DNA of 64,000 nt from assembly GCF_003419895.1 (NCBI RefSeq), contig NZ_QPMM01000010.1:1-64000 (forward strand), written 5' to 3'. This document shows positions 8,950-16,695 of this stretch, one piece after another. A program made the position numbers and the translations under genes. Position 1 is the stretch's first letter, and each line of letters starts with the position of its first letter. Source of the stretch: Chitinophaga silvatica (GTDB taxonomy: Bacteria > Bacteroidota > Bacteroidia > Chitinophagales > Chitinophagaceae). The notes beneath the pieces are model-generated. The model had not been told where the DNA came from, made no database searches, and worked only from the letters and a program-made list of their open reading frames with translations.

Positions 8950-9603
8950 TTACAGCAACGTTTTCACTTCATTTTCCGGATAACTATTTATATCAAACCC
9001 ACTCCTGTTCAGTGGTTGTGAATCTCCGCTATTCTTAATAATCACCAGACGCAATTTACGTTGTGTAGAATTTGTCAATTCTGAGTTATTCTGCGATTTT
9101 ACTAATCTTACGCTTCCAACAGTAATTGTTGCAGTCATGGTAATATCAGTTACCGTATGAAATGGCAATAGCGTCCATTGCGAACCAAAATCTGAAGACA
9201 CAACATATACCAGGATGGTTGAGCTATTTAATGTGGCTTGAGTCAGCACATTAGGCGCATTGATTACCAGATCGGAATACGTAACATGACCAACCCATGG
9301 CCAGTCATTAATATCCTTATCATAGACCATTACATTTGCATTACCTGTGGCACCGGTAGCACCTGTTGCTCCTGTAGCGCCGGTAGCTCCTGTAGCGCCG
9401 GTAGCTCCTGTAGCGCCGGTAGCTCCTGTGGCACCTGTAGCTCCAGTAGCACCTGTGGCTCCAGTAGCACCTGTGGCTCCAGTGGTACCTGTAGCGCCGG
9501 TGGCTCCGTTAGCACCAGGAGTACCTTGCGGACCTTGCGGGCCCTCTTTGGAACAGGAAATAAACAGGAATGTAAGCAGCGTTGCAACTAAAATGTGTTT
9601 CAT
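8950..9603 (-). CDS. Collagen-like repeat lipoprotein
   Basis: The 217-aa protein has a lipoprotein signal (hydrophobic stretch then FISC, Cys17). It continues with 22 uninterrupted Gly-X-Y triplets (residues 21-86), mostly Gly-Ala-Thr after [12 protein letters not shown], and ends in a globular C-terminal domain of about 130 residues ([12 protein letters not shown] onward). Bacterial collagen-like proteins form trimeric rods, here presumably anchored in a membrane by the lipidated cysteine with the globular domain at the tip. The C-terminal domain type resembles those following collagen stalks in many Bacteroidota proteins, but I cannot assign a function. The gene is single, with a terminator at its end. 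Confidence 0.88.
   Translation of the reverse strand: MKHILVATLLTFLFISCSKEGPQGPQGTPGANGATGATGTTGATGATGATGATGATGATGATGATGATGATGATGATGATGATGATGNANVMVYDKDINDWPWVGHVTYSDLVINAPNVLTQATLNSSTILVYVVSSDFGSQWTLLPFHTVTDITMTATITVGSVRLVKSQNNSELTNSTQRKLRLVIIKNSGDSQPLNRSGFDINSYPENEVKTLL
9343..9543 (-). repeat. Collagen-coding tandem repeat with 18-bp higher-order units
   Basis: The Gly-Ala-Thr coding stretch is built of 9-bp units arranged in 18-bp higher-order repeats. On the plus strand TGTAGCGCCGGTAGCTCC occurs three times without change (9373-9426). AGTAGCACCTGTGGCTCC occurs twice without change (9445-9480). Each gain or loss of a unit would keep the frame and change the rod by six residues. Confidence 0.9.
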
Positions 9604-9735
9604 TTGATTGAATATATTTATGGAGTAAAAATGCGTTGGTTTCTGGCTACTATTGGGGAAATAGATAAATGGTTACAACTAGATTTTTCAGGAAGAAAGG
9701 TAGGAAGTAAATGCTTTGGAAAATAGTAAAAAAAC

Positions 9736-9780
9736 GCATTCCCATGATACCTCATAGCTAAGCATGGTATCACGGGAACG
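9736..9780 (-). terminator. Intrinsic terminator of the GSCFA-gene operon
   Basis: On the minus strand the imperfect inverted repeat GTTCCCGTGATACC / GGTATCATGGGAAT is followed by GCG and a run of seven Ts. It directly follows the stop codon of the GSCFA gene. Confidence 0.85.
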
Positions 9781-9781
9781 G

Positions 9782-10756
9782 TTATCTGATAAAAGACAAT
9801 AATAAAGGTTGAAAATCAATTTGTGGATATAATATCATCAACTTTCTCACCTTATCTTCATATCGTTTCAGAAATAAGATATGCTTTTCACTTTCAGGGT
9901 TAAATGGTTTATGGGCGGCAGCTTTCCTGATTTCAGCAATTTCTTTAATCAATTCCTGGCTATCGGGAGAAATACAATATTTAGTTACATGCTCCCAGAC
10001 ATATTGAATAGCCTGCTCGTTTGGGTGAACAAGATCTTCTTTATAAAAACGATAATCGCGCAGGTCATCTATCACTAATTCATATGCAGGGAAATAATAA
10101 AGGCGATTGAATTTATTGACTAAATGATGTACTGCCTGCAGTAATATTGCTTTACTCAGATTATTTTCCACTACACCATCTCTCACATATCTGACAGGGC
10201 TAACGGTGTAGAGTATATTAACTTTTCTGTTTCTGAAAAACAAACGATGCATTACATTATCGAGAGAGGTTACAATTTCCTCTACTGTTAACAATCGTTT
10301 ATCGAAATTGGAAGCCGGCACCTTATGACAGTTTCCAACTATCTGGGAATTTTCCTTAAGTGTATATGCATGGGCAGAGCCAAGTGTGATTATAAGCCAA
10401 TCCAGCTTCTCAACTGCCTTAATAGCAGTAGTCTGAGATTGATTGATTTGCTGCAATACAGCTTCCTTGCTCAGTCCAGAGAACCGGCTATGATGTTGCC
10501 AGCTATGCCAGATATCCTGATGTTGAAAAAGATCTGATTCGGTATACAGCTTTCCATCCAGGTAACTGGTTAAAGCACGTGTAATACTGAGTGGATTAAA
10601 TAAAATCCCATTGGGATTAATAATTGTGTTAAATCTATGGTCTGTTAATTGCGCCCCTACTTCCTCGGCAAAGCAAGAGCCCATAAGCATTAATTGCTGG
10701 TTATGCTGAATACCAGGAACTAATGGAGATATCGGAAAGCTTAAATGAAACTGCAT
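9782..10756 (-). CDS. GSCFA domain-containing protein
   Basis: The 324-aa protein carries the family-defining motif MLMGSCFAEEVG near residue 25. The GSCFA family has an SGNH-hydrolase-like fold, with the serine of GSCFA as presumed nucleophile and a C-terminal Asp/His pair (here LVIDDLRDYRFYKEDLVHPNEQ, around 215-240). Related proteins are thought to act on glycans or esters, but the substrate is not established. It is the last gene of a minus-strand run, 9 nt after the HMG-CoA-lyase-like gene, and ends at a strong terminator. Confidence 0.88.
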   Translation of the reverse strand: MQFHLSFPISPLVPGIQHNQQLMLMGSCFAEEVGAQLTDHRFNTIINPNGILFNPLSITRALTSYLDGKLYTESDLFQHQDIWHSWQHHSRFSGLSKEAVLQQINQSQTTAIKAVEKLDWLIITLGSAHAYTLKENSQIVGNCHKVPASNFDKRLLTVEEIVTSLDNVMHRLFFRNRKVNILYTVSPVRYVRDGVVENNLSKAILLQAVHHLVNKFNRLYYFPAYELVIDDLRDYRFYKEDLVHPNEQAIQYVWEHVTKYCISPDSQELIKEIAEIRKAAAHKPFNPESEKHILFLKRYEDKVRKLMILYPQIDFQPLLLSFIR

Positions 10757-10765
10757 GTAATCATG

Positions 10766-11617
10766 TTAATTGCGGAAAACGGTATCGGCCATAGCCTGAG
10801 CTTCCAATAAGGCACCCGGATCGAGTGATAATGGTTCGTTATGCGCTTTACTGAAAGCAATCATATTCTCAGTTGCCAGATTTCCCACCAGATCATCTTT
10901 CGCCATCGGGCAACCACCAATACCTTTCATGGCACTATCAAATCTTTTGCATCCATTGTTATAGGCAGCGAGTACCTTTTCCTGCCAGTTATCGGGAGCA
11001 GCATGAAAGTGCGCTCCTATTTCGATATTTGGATAAGCTGGAATTAAATGCCTGAATAGATTAGTGATAGTAAAAGGGTCGGCCACTCCTACTGTATCTG
11101 CCAGAGAAACTATTCCAATTTCCATTTTCGCCATTTCTTCCACATACCTTAAAACAATTTCAGGGCTATAAGCATCTCCATACGGATTACCAAAACCCAT
11201 AGAGATATAAATAACAAGCTCTTTGCGGTTCTTTATGCATAACTCCTGCATAGCGTGAACCTGCTCCAAAGATTCTGCAATTGTTTTATTGGTATTTCTT
11301 AACTGAAATGTTTCTGATACAGAAAAAGGAAATCCTAAATAGGTAATCTCTTCAAAAGTAACAGCTTCTTCTGCTCCCCTAAGATTAGCAACGATGGCCA
11401 ATAACTTACTCTTACTATTACTTAAATCCAGTTTTGTTACTACGTCTTTGGTATCGGCCATTTGAGGGATGGCTTTGGGCGATACAAAACTGCCAAAATC
11501 GATGGTATCAAATCCAACTTTAAGCAATGCATTCAGATAAGCAATTTTTTCCTCTGTCGGAATAATTCTGTGCCAACCTTGCATGGCGTCGCGCGGACAT
11601 TCAATCAATTTAAGCAT
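10766..11617 (-). CDS. Hydroxymethylglutaryl-CoA lyase-like protein
   Basis: The 283-aa TIM-barrel protein belongs to the HMGL/DRE-metallolyase superfamily. HMG-CoA lyase splits HMG-CoA into acetyl-CoA and acetoacetate in leucine breakdown. Visible landmarks are LIECPRDAMQGW (the DRE-like start, here PRD), FGSFVSPKAIPQMADT, SLADTVGVADP, the metal-binding HFH motif (in IGAHFHAAPDNW) and GIGGCPMAKDDLVGN, the HMG-CoA lyase active-site cysteine loop. It sits between rlmB and the GSCFA gene with short gaps, which looks like an operon, although those partners are not leucine-pathway genes. Confidence 0.88.
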   Translation of the reverse strand: MLKLIECPRDAMQGWHRIIPTEEKIAYLNALLKVGFDTIDFGSFVSPKAIPQMADTKDVVTKLDLSNSKSKLLAIVANLRGAEEAVTFEEITYLGFPFSVSETFQLRNTNKTIAESLEQVHAMQELCIKNRKELVIYISMGFGNPYGDAYSPEIVLRYVEEMAKMEIGIVSLADTVGVADPFTITNLFRHLIPAYPNIEIGAHFHAAPDNWQEKVLAAYNNGCKRFDSAMKGIGGCPMAKDDLVGNLATENMIAFSKAHNEPLSLDPGALLEAQAMADTVFRN

Positions 11618-11647
11618 ATCGTAATATTTTACAATTCAGAAGATTGA

Positions 11648-12466
11648 TCAGACAGTACGTTGCTTCAGGGCTTCATAAAGAATAATCCCTGCAGCCACTG
11701 ATACATTGAACGACTCAAAACTCCCTGCCATTGGAATATGGAACAGTTCATCAGAGGCCTTTATCAATGCAGGATATACCCCTTTATCTTCAGACCCCAT
11801 AATTACCGCTACAGGTTCTTTCAGATTACAATCATACAATTTAGCAGGGGCTTCCATTTCGCTGGACAATACCTTAATTCCATTGAGATGCAGCGTATCT
11901 ATCGCCTTATTCAGGCTATTTACCCGGCAAATAGCGATTTTTTCCAGTGCACCGGCAGATGATTTCATTGCTTCCTCATTTAAGGCTGCAATGCCTTTAT
12001 CAGGAATAATAATTGCCTGGGCTCCGCAACAAACAGCACTACGGGCAATGCCTCCTATATTTCTTACATCTGTAATTCCATCGAGGATGAGAAAGAGTGG
12101 TGTAGCACCCTGCTCAATTACATGGGAAATTACATCCTGCAAATCGAGATAGGTAACATTACTGGTAAGCGCAATACAACCCTGGTGATTAGCCTGAGTA
12201 AGCGCATTGAGCTTTTCTACAGGTACATAATTTACAGGGATACTATTATTTTGAGCTAATTCTATTATTTGAGGGATAATATCTCCCGTGGCAGAACGCA
12301 GCATATAGATACGTTCGATTGGCTTGCCAATTTTCAGGGCCTCTAAAATAGGCTGACGGCCAATAACCATTGCCGATTGCTTAGGCCTTTGAGTAGCGTA
12401 TTTATTCGGGCGATGCCCCCCTCCTGATTTTCTTTCTCCTTTGAAAGTATGAGATTTTCTTTCCAT
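11648..12466 (-). CDS. rlmB: 23S rRNA (guanosine-2'-O)-methyltransferase RlmB
   Basis: The 272-aa SpoU-class (SPOUT) methyltransferase should methylate the 2'-O of G2251 (E. coli numbering) in 23S rRNA using SAM. It has a basic N-terminal tail and an SpoU substrate-binding domain from IGRQPILEALKIGKPIERI. The three SPOUT motifs follow: LDGITDVRNIGGIARSA, AVIMGSEDKGVYP and SFESFNVSVAAGIILYE, which form the deep trefoil knot. I prefer the ATG at 12466; a TTG at 12475 is the only upstream alternative. It lies 20 nt after the NUDIX gene and 30 nt before the lyase-like gene. Confidence 0.92.
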   Translation of the reverse strand: MERKSHTFKGERKSGGGHRPNKYATQRPKQSAMVIGRQPILEALKIGKPIERIYMLRSATGDIIPQIIELAQNNSIPVNYVPVEKLNALTQANHQGCIALTSNVTYLDLQDVISHVIEQGATPLFLILDGITDVRNIGGIARSAVCCGAQAIIIPDKGIAALNEEAMKSSAGALEKIAICRVNSLNKAIDTLHLNGIKVLSSEMEAPAKLYDCNLKEPVAVIMGSEDKGVYPALIKASDELFHIPMAGSFESFNVSVAAGIILYEALKQRTV

Positions 12467-12486
12467 GTACCACAAAGGTAACGGGT

Positions 12487-13050
12487 TTATTTGTTTAATG
12501 AGCCTTCATAGCGCATTAACATCACTTTTTGTATGGCAGCAACAGTTATAGAATCAGTAATTTCTGCCTTATTGATCATATTATAGGCTTCTTCAAGCGG
12601 GATTCTCTTAACCAGAAGTTGTTCTGTTTCTTCCGGCTCAGGGGTTTCCTGGGTCAGGCCAGTTGCCAGGAAAATAACACCTTCCTCGTCAGATACGGAA
12701 TTGGAAATATCTAATTTCAATATTTCTTCCCAATGTTGTGCTACCAGCCCGGTTTCCTCCAGTAGTTCTCTTTTGGCTGTAGCCAGGGGTTCTTCCGTCA
12801 ATGGCCCACCACCTTCCGGGATTTCCCAACTAAAGCGGTTCATAGGAAATCTGTACTGCCCAACCAGATATATATATCCTTCATTATCTAATGCAACAAT
12901 ACCAATAGCCTTGTTTTTAAAATGGACAACACCGTAAATTCCGGGAGTTCCTGCTGGGTTTAATCCTTCGTGATGCCATACGCTGATCCAATTATTCTCA
13001 TATCTTATTTCTTTGGAATGAATTTTCCAAGGGTTTTTTGTTGTGTCCAT
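12487..13050 (-). CDS. NUDIX hydrolase, ADP-ribose pyrophosphatase-like
   Basis: The 187-aa protein carries a complete Nudix box, Gx5Ex7REUxEExGU, read as GGGPLTEEPLATAKRELLEE then TGL. It is preceded by QYRFPMNRFSWEIPEG, typical of ADP-sugar pyrophosphatases (NudF-like), which hydrolyse ADP-ribose to AMP and ribose-5-phosphate. The ATG at 13050 was chosen because the longer frame runs into the GNAT gene and adds 29 residues with no homology-like features. It is followed closely by rlmB. Confidence 0.9.
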   Translation of the reverse strand: MDTTKNPWKIHSKEIRYENNWISVWHHEGLNPAGTPGIYGVVHFKNKAIGIVALDNEGYIYLVGQYRFPMNRFSWEIPEGGGPLTEEPLATAKRELLEETGLVAQHWEEILKLDISNSVSDEEGVIFLATGLTQETPEPEETEQLLVKRIPLEEAYNMINKAEITDSITVAAIQKVMLMRYEGSLNK

Positions 13051-13063
13051 ATACTTATGCTGG

Positions 13064-13504
13064 CTATATTTTCTTGTAATAGTAGTAAGAATTTGTATCC
13101 CGCACAAATCCTTCTTTTTCATACAGCGCCTGGGCAACAGTATTTGAAATGTAGGTCTGTAGCATTATCCAACCAGATTCAGTATCTTTTGCATGTTTAT
13201 ACGCTGCTGCCATAAGAGCCTTCCCTGCTCCAATTCCACGATGTTCTTCCAAAACATAGATATCATTTAAAATCCATGCCCGCTTCATTCCTATTGAAGT
13301 AAATATTGGATATAGCTGCAAGAAGCCGATTATTTCTTCCTCCAGCATTGCAATATAAATTATACTGTCTTTTTTGGTAATTCTGTCTGTAATATATTCG
13401 AGGGCTCCTTTAAAATCGGGGGCTTGATCGTAAAAACTACGATATGCATCAAACAATACTGCTACCTCATTTGTATGCAGCTCTGTTGCCTGAGTTACTT
13501 CCAT
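13064..13504 (-). CDS. GNAT family N-acetyltransferase
   Basis: The 146-aa protein has the GNAT fold: LFDAYRSFYDQ near the start, strand MLEEEIIGFLQLYP, then LNDIYVLEEHRGIGAGKALMAAA with the acetyl-CoA-binding Q/RxxGxG/A loop as HRGIGAG. The C-terminal NTVAQALYEKEGFVRD is also typical. It transfers an acetyl group from acetyl-CoA to an unknown amine. It is the first gene of the minus-strand run and ends 13 nt before the NUDIX start. Confidence 0.88.
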   Translation of the reverse strand: MEVTQATELHTNEVAVLFDAYRSFYDQAPDFKGALEYITDRITKKDSIIYIAMLEEEIIGFLQLYPIFTSIGMKRAWILNDIYVLEEHRGIGAGKALMAAAYKHAKDTESGWIMLQTYISNTVAQALYEKEGFVRDTNSYYYYKKI

Positions 13505-13620
13505 AAGATAATAATTGAGAGGATTAAATACACTCTCAATTTAATTCATTTATTCAAACTAATAAAAAGATGCCCGATGGTAAAGACCATTAGAGCAGTT
13601 GTCATTCTACCTTAAAAAAT

Positions 13621-14538
13621 TTATGATGCCGTATTCGACAGGTTTCGTTGCCGGTTGATGGAATAGTTCACCAGATATACTCCTCCAATTGTAACTAAAG
13701 AACAAAGACCGGTCAGCCAGGTCAGACTTTCATGTAAGACTATCCAGCCTAACAATACAGCCACAATCGGATTTATATAGGCATATATAGCTGCCTGTGC
13801 AGGCGGCAAATTTCTTAGTGTAAAAACATAAGCAGAATAGGCGAATACAGACCCTACCAAAATCAGGTACAGTAAGCTCTCCCAGAGATCAAGCGTAAAA
13901 GTGGAAGGATGAATTTCCTCACCCAGTATGAATGTGGAAATCAGTAACATTATAACTCCACTGAAAAACATCTGAAATCCAGCACCGTATAAATAATTAA
14001 TACCAAGCGACCATTTCGCCGTTAATACAGAACCCAGCGCCCAGAAGATACAGGACCCAAAAGCTATTAGTATTCCAAACCGGAAATCGGGGTTCATTAA
14101 GCTCGACAAATAATTATAGAAGATCCCTGCAATTCCGGCAAATCCAAGCAGCATCCCTGCAATCAATTGCCAGGTGATACGGGTACGTTGCACCAGGAAG
14201 TAGCTTGCAATGGTGACCCAGATTGGGATAGTAGCCGCAATAATTGCTGCTAATCCGCTTGGGATATATCTCATTGCAGTAGTTAACAAACCATTTCCAC
14301 CACACAACATCAGTGTACCAATGATGAATAGTCGGGATAAGGCCATTTTGCCCGGAATTTTATTTCCCTTCAGCAAAAAGAAGCTAATTAATAAAATTCC
14401 TGCCATTAATTGACGAATTCCTGCCAATGTAATTCCATGCATTTGCCTAACTCCAATACTCGAGGCCAGATAAGTGGTTCCCCAGAAAATACTAACAATA
14501 GCCAGTGCGATATATGCACTGTTACTCGGTCTGTTCAT
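13621..14538 (-). CDS. EamA family (drug/metabolite) transporter
   Basis: The 305-aa inner-membrane protein has ten predicted helices in two EamA repeats. The first half contains IFWGTTYLASSIGVRQM and FLLKGNKIP; the second contains FWALGSVLTAKWSLG and LPPAQAAIYAYINPIVAVLLGW, the family-typical repeat end. Members export amino acids or metabolites; the substrate cannot be assigned. It follows the ogt gene on the same strand, but a terminator-like hairpin separates them directly in front of its ATG. Confidence 0.9.
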   Translation of the reverse strand: MNRPSNSAYIALAIVSIFWGTTYLASSIGVRQMHGITLAGIRQLMAGILLISFFLLKGNKIPGKMALSRLFIIGTLMLCGGNGLLTTAMRYIPSGLAAIIAATIPIWVTIASYFLVQRTRITWQLIAGMLLGFAGIAGIFYNYLSSLMNPDFRFGILIAFGSCIFWALGSVLTAKWSLGINYLYGAGFQMFFSGVIMLLISTFILGEEIHPSTFTLDLWESLLYLILVGSVFAYSAYVFTLRNLPPAQAAIYAYINPIVAVLLGWIVLHESLTWLTGLCSLVTIGGVYLVNYSINRQRNLSNTAS

Positions 14539-14603
14539 AAAAAAGTTTCAATTTTGAGGCCTTCATTCCTGCTTTGGAAACTGAACCCAAAATTGAAACT
14601 TTT
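14539..14603 (-). promoter_or_regulatory. Terminator-like hairpin abutting the EamA start codon (possible attenuator)
   Basis: Two perfect 16-nt arms (14541-14556 and 14588-14603, minus-strand AAAAGTTTCAATTTTG and its complement) enclose 31 nt. On the minus strand the hairpin is followed by six Ts and immediately by the EamA ATG at 14538. It may simply end the alkA-ogt transcript, but any EamA message must read through it or start inside it. Confidence 0.7.
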
Positions 14604-14653
14604 ATCACTATAAAAACAGATGCAGTTTTTACTATTATGACCAGATCAGTTTT

Positions 14654-15139
14654 TTATAACAATCCGGTAAAAAGATCTACTCTTTCATGTTCGATCAGCC
14701 AGCGCTTCCTCCATAATCCGCCCGCATAACCGGTAAGTGTACCATTACTGCCTATAACCCTATGGCAGGGCACTACAATCGCCAACCTGTTTTTACCATT
14801 AGTAGTTCCTACAGCCCTGATACTCCCTGGATTTTTAATCCGCCTGGCCAGCTGCTGGTATGAAATGGTCTGACCAAAAGGAATAGCCAGCAACTGAGTC
14901 CATACCTGTTGCTGAAAATCAGTTCCTTCCTGAAACAGGGGCAGGTCAAATGTTTTGCGGGTTCCACTAAAATATTCGTAAAGCTGCTGAGCGCAATCCA
15001 GCAACAAGGTAGGAGGTTTGGGAAAGTTTTCCGGTGGCTCTTCCGTAAATGAAATGGCATTAATAAATTCATGGGTGCCTGTAATCTGAATTGCACCTAC
15101 GGGACTGTCTATACGTAAATGATAAATTCCTACTTCCAT
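14654..15139 (-). CDS. ogt: Methylated-DNA--protein-cysteine methyltransferase
   Basis: The 161-aa suicide enzyme repairs O6-methylguanine and O4-methylthymine by moving the alkyl group to its own cysteine. The active-site motif IVVPCHRVIG has Cys125, with the helix-turn-helix region FQQQVWTQLLAIPFGQTISY (75-94) and the wing TGYAGGLWRKRWLIEHE behind. The ATG at 15139 was preferred over 15208, which lies inside the glycosylase gene. The gene begins 8 nt after the alkA-like stop, so both alkylation-repair genes are likely one operon. No Ada activator domain is fused. Confidence 0.92.
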   Translation of the reverse strand: MEVGIYHLRIDSPVGAIQITGTHEFINAISFTEEPPENFPKPPTLLLDCAQQLYEYFSGTRKTFDLPLFQEGTDFQQQVWTQLLAIPFGQTISYQQLARRIKNPGSIRAVGTTNGKNRLAIVVPCHRVIGSNGTLTGYAGGLWRKRWLIEHERVDLFTGLL

Positions 15140-15147
15140 GAAAAATA

Positions 15148-16044
15148 CTATTGGGGCAATAATGATCTCCACAAATAAAAAGTGGCATATGCTGTATGTT
15201 CCTTCCATAACCGGGTATATGTCTGCAACTCCGGCATTGAAGGCTTATTCTTCAAATTTAATCTATTTTTTATAGCATTTTGTAATCCAACATCTTCCAA
15301 TAAAACAGATTGGGGAAAACGACGATATTTCATCAATGCATAATTGGCCGACCAATTGCCAATTCCTTTCAAGGCCACTAGACTTTCCCGGGCTGTTTCA
15401 TAATCCATCTGATCTAAACGTTCGGGCGATAACTCCCCATTCACCATACTGGTTGCTGTGTTGATCAGGTATTGTGCCTTACTCCTGGAAAATTGCATTG
15501 GCTGCAATTGTTCCGGCGTCAAAGCAGCAATTACCGCGGGTTGAGGGTATAAGTAATAATCCATCCCGTTTACGTTCGTATGAAACCCGAATGTTTTAAT
15601 CAGTCTTTCTCTCAGTGTATAGGCAAACGTAAGGTTAATCTGTTGCCCGATGATTGCCCAGCTAAGCGCTTCAAACAAATCGGGCATCCCTATCAATCTA
15701 AGTCCTTTAAATTCCTGTGCTAAACCTTTCAGCAAAGGATCGGTTTCTGTAAATTGATAAAAATTATTTAACGATTCATCCAAATGTAACCAACGGGTAA
15801 TATAGGCGGCAATGGGGGCAGTAGCAACTGGTTCTTCCGGTGCCAGTACTTCCACTGTCAGGTAATCTGCTCCGGGTTCCATTGTTATTTCAATTACTGC
15901 AGGTTCTCCTTCAGTGAGGATCATCCGCCTGATTTTTCCATCAACAATGTAGTGCAGACATTCTTTGGGAGAACGGCTCAGAAAACATAAACATTCACTA
16001 AAAGAGAAGTTAACAGGATCGGTAATTGGCACTCTGAATTGCAT
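15148..16044 (-). CDS. alkA: DNA-3-methyladenine glycosylase II (AlkA-like, HhH-GPD)
   Basis: The 298-aa base-excision repair glycosylase has an AlkA N-terminal domain (1-110) and a helix-hairpin-helix GPD domain. The domain has AIIGQQINLTFAYTLRERLI (130-149), the hairpin LVALKGIGNWSANYALMKY and catalytic Asp251 in SVLLEDVGLQ. It removes alkylated purines and leaves an abasic site. It begins the minus-strand operon with ogt. The ATG at 16044 gives a natural start, MQFRVPITDPVNF. Confidence 0.9.
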   Translation of the reverse strand: MQFRVPITDPVNFSFSECLCFLSRSPKECLHYIVDGKIRRMILTEGEPAVIEITMEPGADYLTVEVLAPEEPVATAPIAAYITRWLHLDESLNNFYQFTETDPLLKGLAQEFKGLRLIGMPDLFEALSWAIIGQQINLTFAYTLRERLIKTFGFHTNVNGMDYYLYPQPAVIAALTPEQLQPMQFSRSKAQYLINTATSMVNGELSPERLDQMDYETARESLVALKGIGNWSANYALMKYRRFPQSVLLEDVGLQNAIKNRLNLKNKPSMPELQTYTRLWKEHTAYATFYLWRSLLPQ

Positions 16045-16091
16045 AACTCAAAGATACATTATCCCTGTTTAAACAACATACAGACATGATA

Positions 16092-16139
16092 TATTCTCTT
16101 AATACAGCAGCAATTTTTTACTACTGTATTAAGAGAATA
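16092..16139. terminator. Perfect 16-bp hairpin between ahpD-like and alkA-like genes
   Basis: TATTCTCTTAATACAG (16092-16107) pairs without a mismatch with 16124-16139 across a 16-nt loop. It lies 9 nt past the end of the AhpD-like gene and probably ends its transcript, though a U-tract is weak. It also lies in the alkA-like upstream region. Confidence 0.6.
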
Positions 16140-16148
16140 AATAACTTA

Positions 16149-16595
16149 TTATAAATTATCAACCGGTTGGGTTCTTGTTGATACAGCTATTCTGTTCCAG
16201 GAATTGATAATAACAATATTCATTATAATTTTCCCGATTTCCTCAGGTGTAAATACTTTCAGTGCTTCGTTGTAAACACTGTCTGGTACATGGGTACTGC
16301 TAACAAGGGTAATAGCTTCTGTAAGTGCCAGAGCAGCTCTTTCCCTATCAGTATAGTATGGAGCTTCTTCCCAGGCAGATAATGCATAAATACGTTGTTC
16401 AGTTTCCCCCTGCTTCCTGGCATCTCTGGTATGCATATTCAGGCAAAACACACAACCATTCAATTGAGAAGCCCGTATTTTTATCAATTCTGCAATAGTA
16501 TGATCCACTCCCAGAGTATCTACAAAATTTTGCAGGTGTTTCATGGCATCATATGCACCAGGAACCAGTTTGTAAAGATTCATTCTTGCTTCCAT
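16149..16595 (-). CDS. Carboxymuconolactone decarboxylase / AhpD-like protein
   Basis: The 148-aa all-helical protein has the CMD/AhpD signature CVFCLNMHTRDARKQGE with a CxxC redox pair and the conserved His. This points to an alkylhydroperoxidase-like activity rather than a true decarboxylase. YALSAWEEAPYYTDRERAALALTEAIT is the second family hallmark. It is transcribed divergently from the first MocR regulator 100 nt away, so that regulator may control it. Confidence 0.88.
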   Translation of the reverse strand: MEARMNLYKLVPGAYDAMKHLQNFVDTLGVDHTIAELIKIRASQLNGCVFCLNMHTRDARKQGETEQRIYALSAWEEAPYYTDRERAALALTEAITLVSSTHVPDSVYNEALKVFTPEEIGKIIMNIVIINSWNRIAVSTRTQPVDNL

Positions 16596-16666
16596 TGTAT
16601 ATCTGTTTTTGATAAGACAAAATAACTACAATTACAGACACCAGAACAGATACAGAATATTACAAC

Positions 16667-16690
16667 TTAAACCATAACAGTTTAACTTTG
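16667..16690 (+). promoter_or_regulatory. Promoter box and inverted repeat upstream of the first mocR
   Basis: TAACTTTG (16683-16690) matches the TAnnTTTG -7 element and ends 5 nt before the ATG at 16696. It overlaps an inverted repeat TTAAAC (16667-16672) / GTTTAA (16680-16685). The 8-mer ATAACAGT at 16674-16681 recurs at the second mocR gene. Confidence 0.5.
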
Positions 16691-16695
16691 TGTGC

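Noticed and set aside
9343-9543. Possible CRISPR-like repeat array
   Set aside because: Units are contiguous and code for Gly-Ala-Thr; there are no unique spacers.
9347-9607. Plus-strand ORF of Ala-Pro-Val repeats
   Set aside because: It is the reverse reading of the collagen-like tandem repeat; the minus-strand gene has a lipoprotein signal and globular domain.
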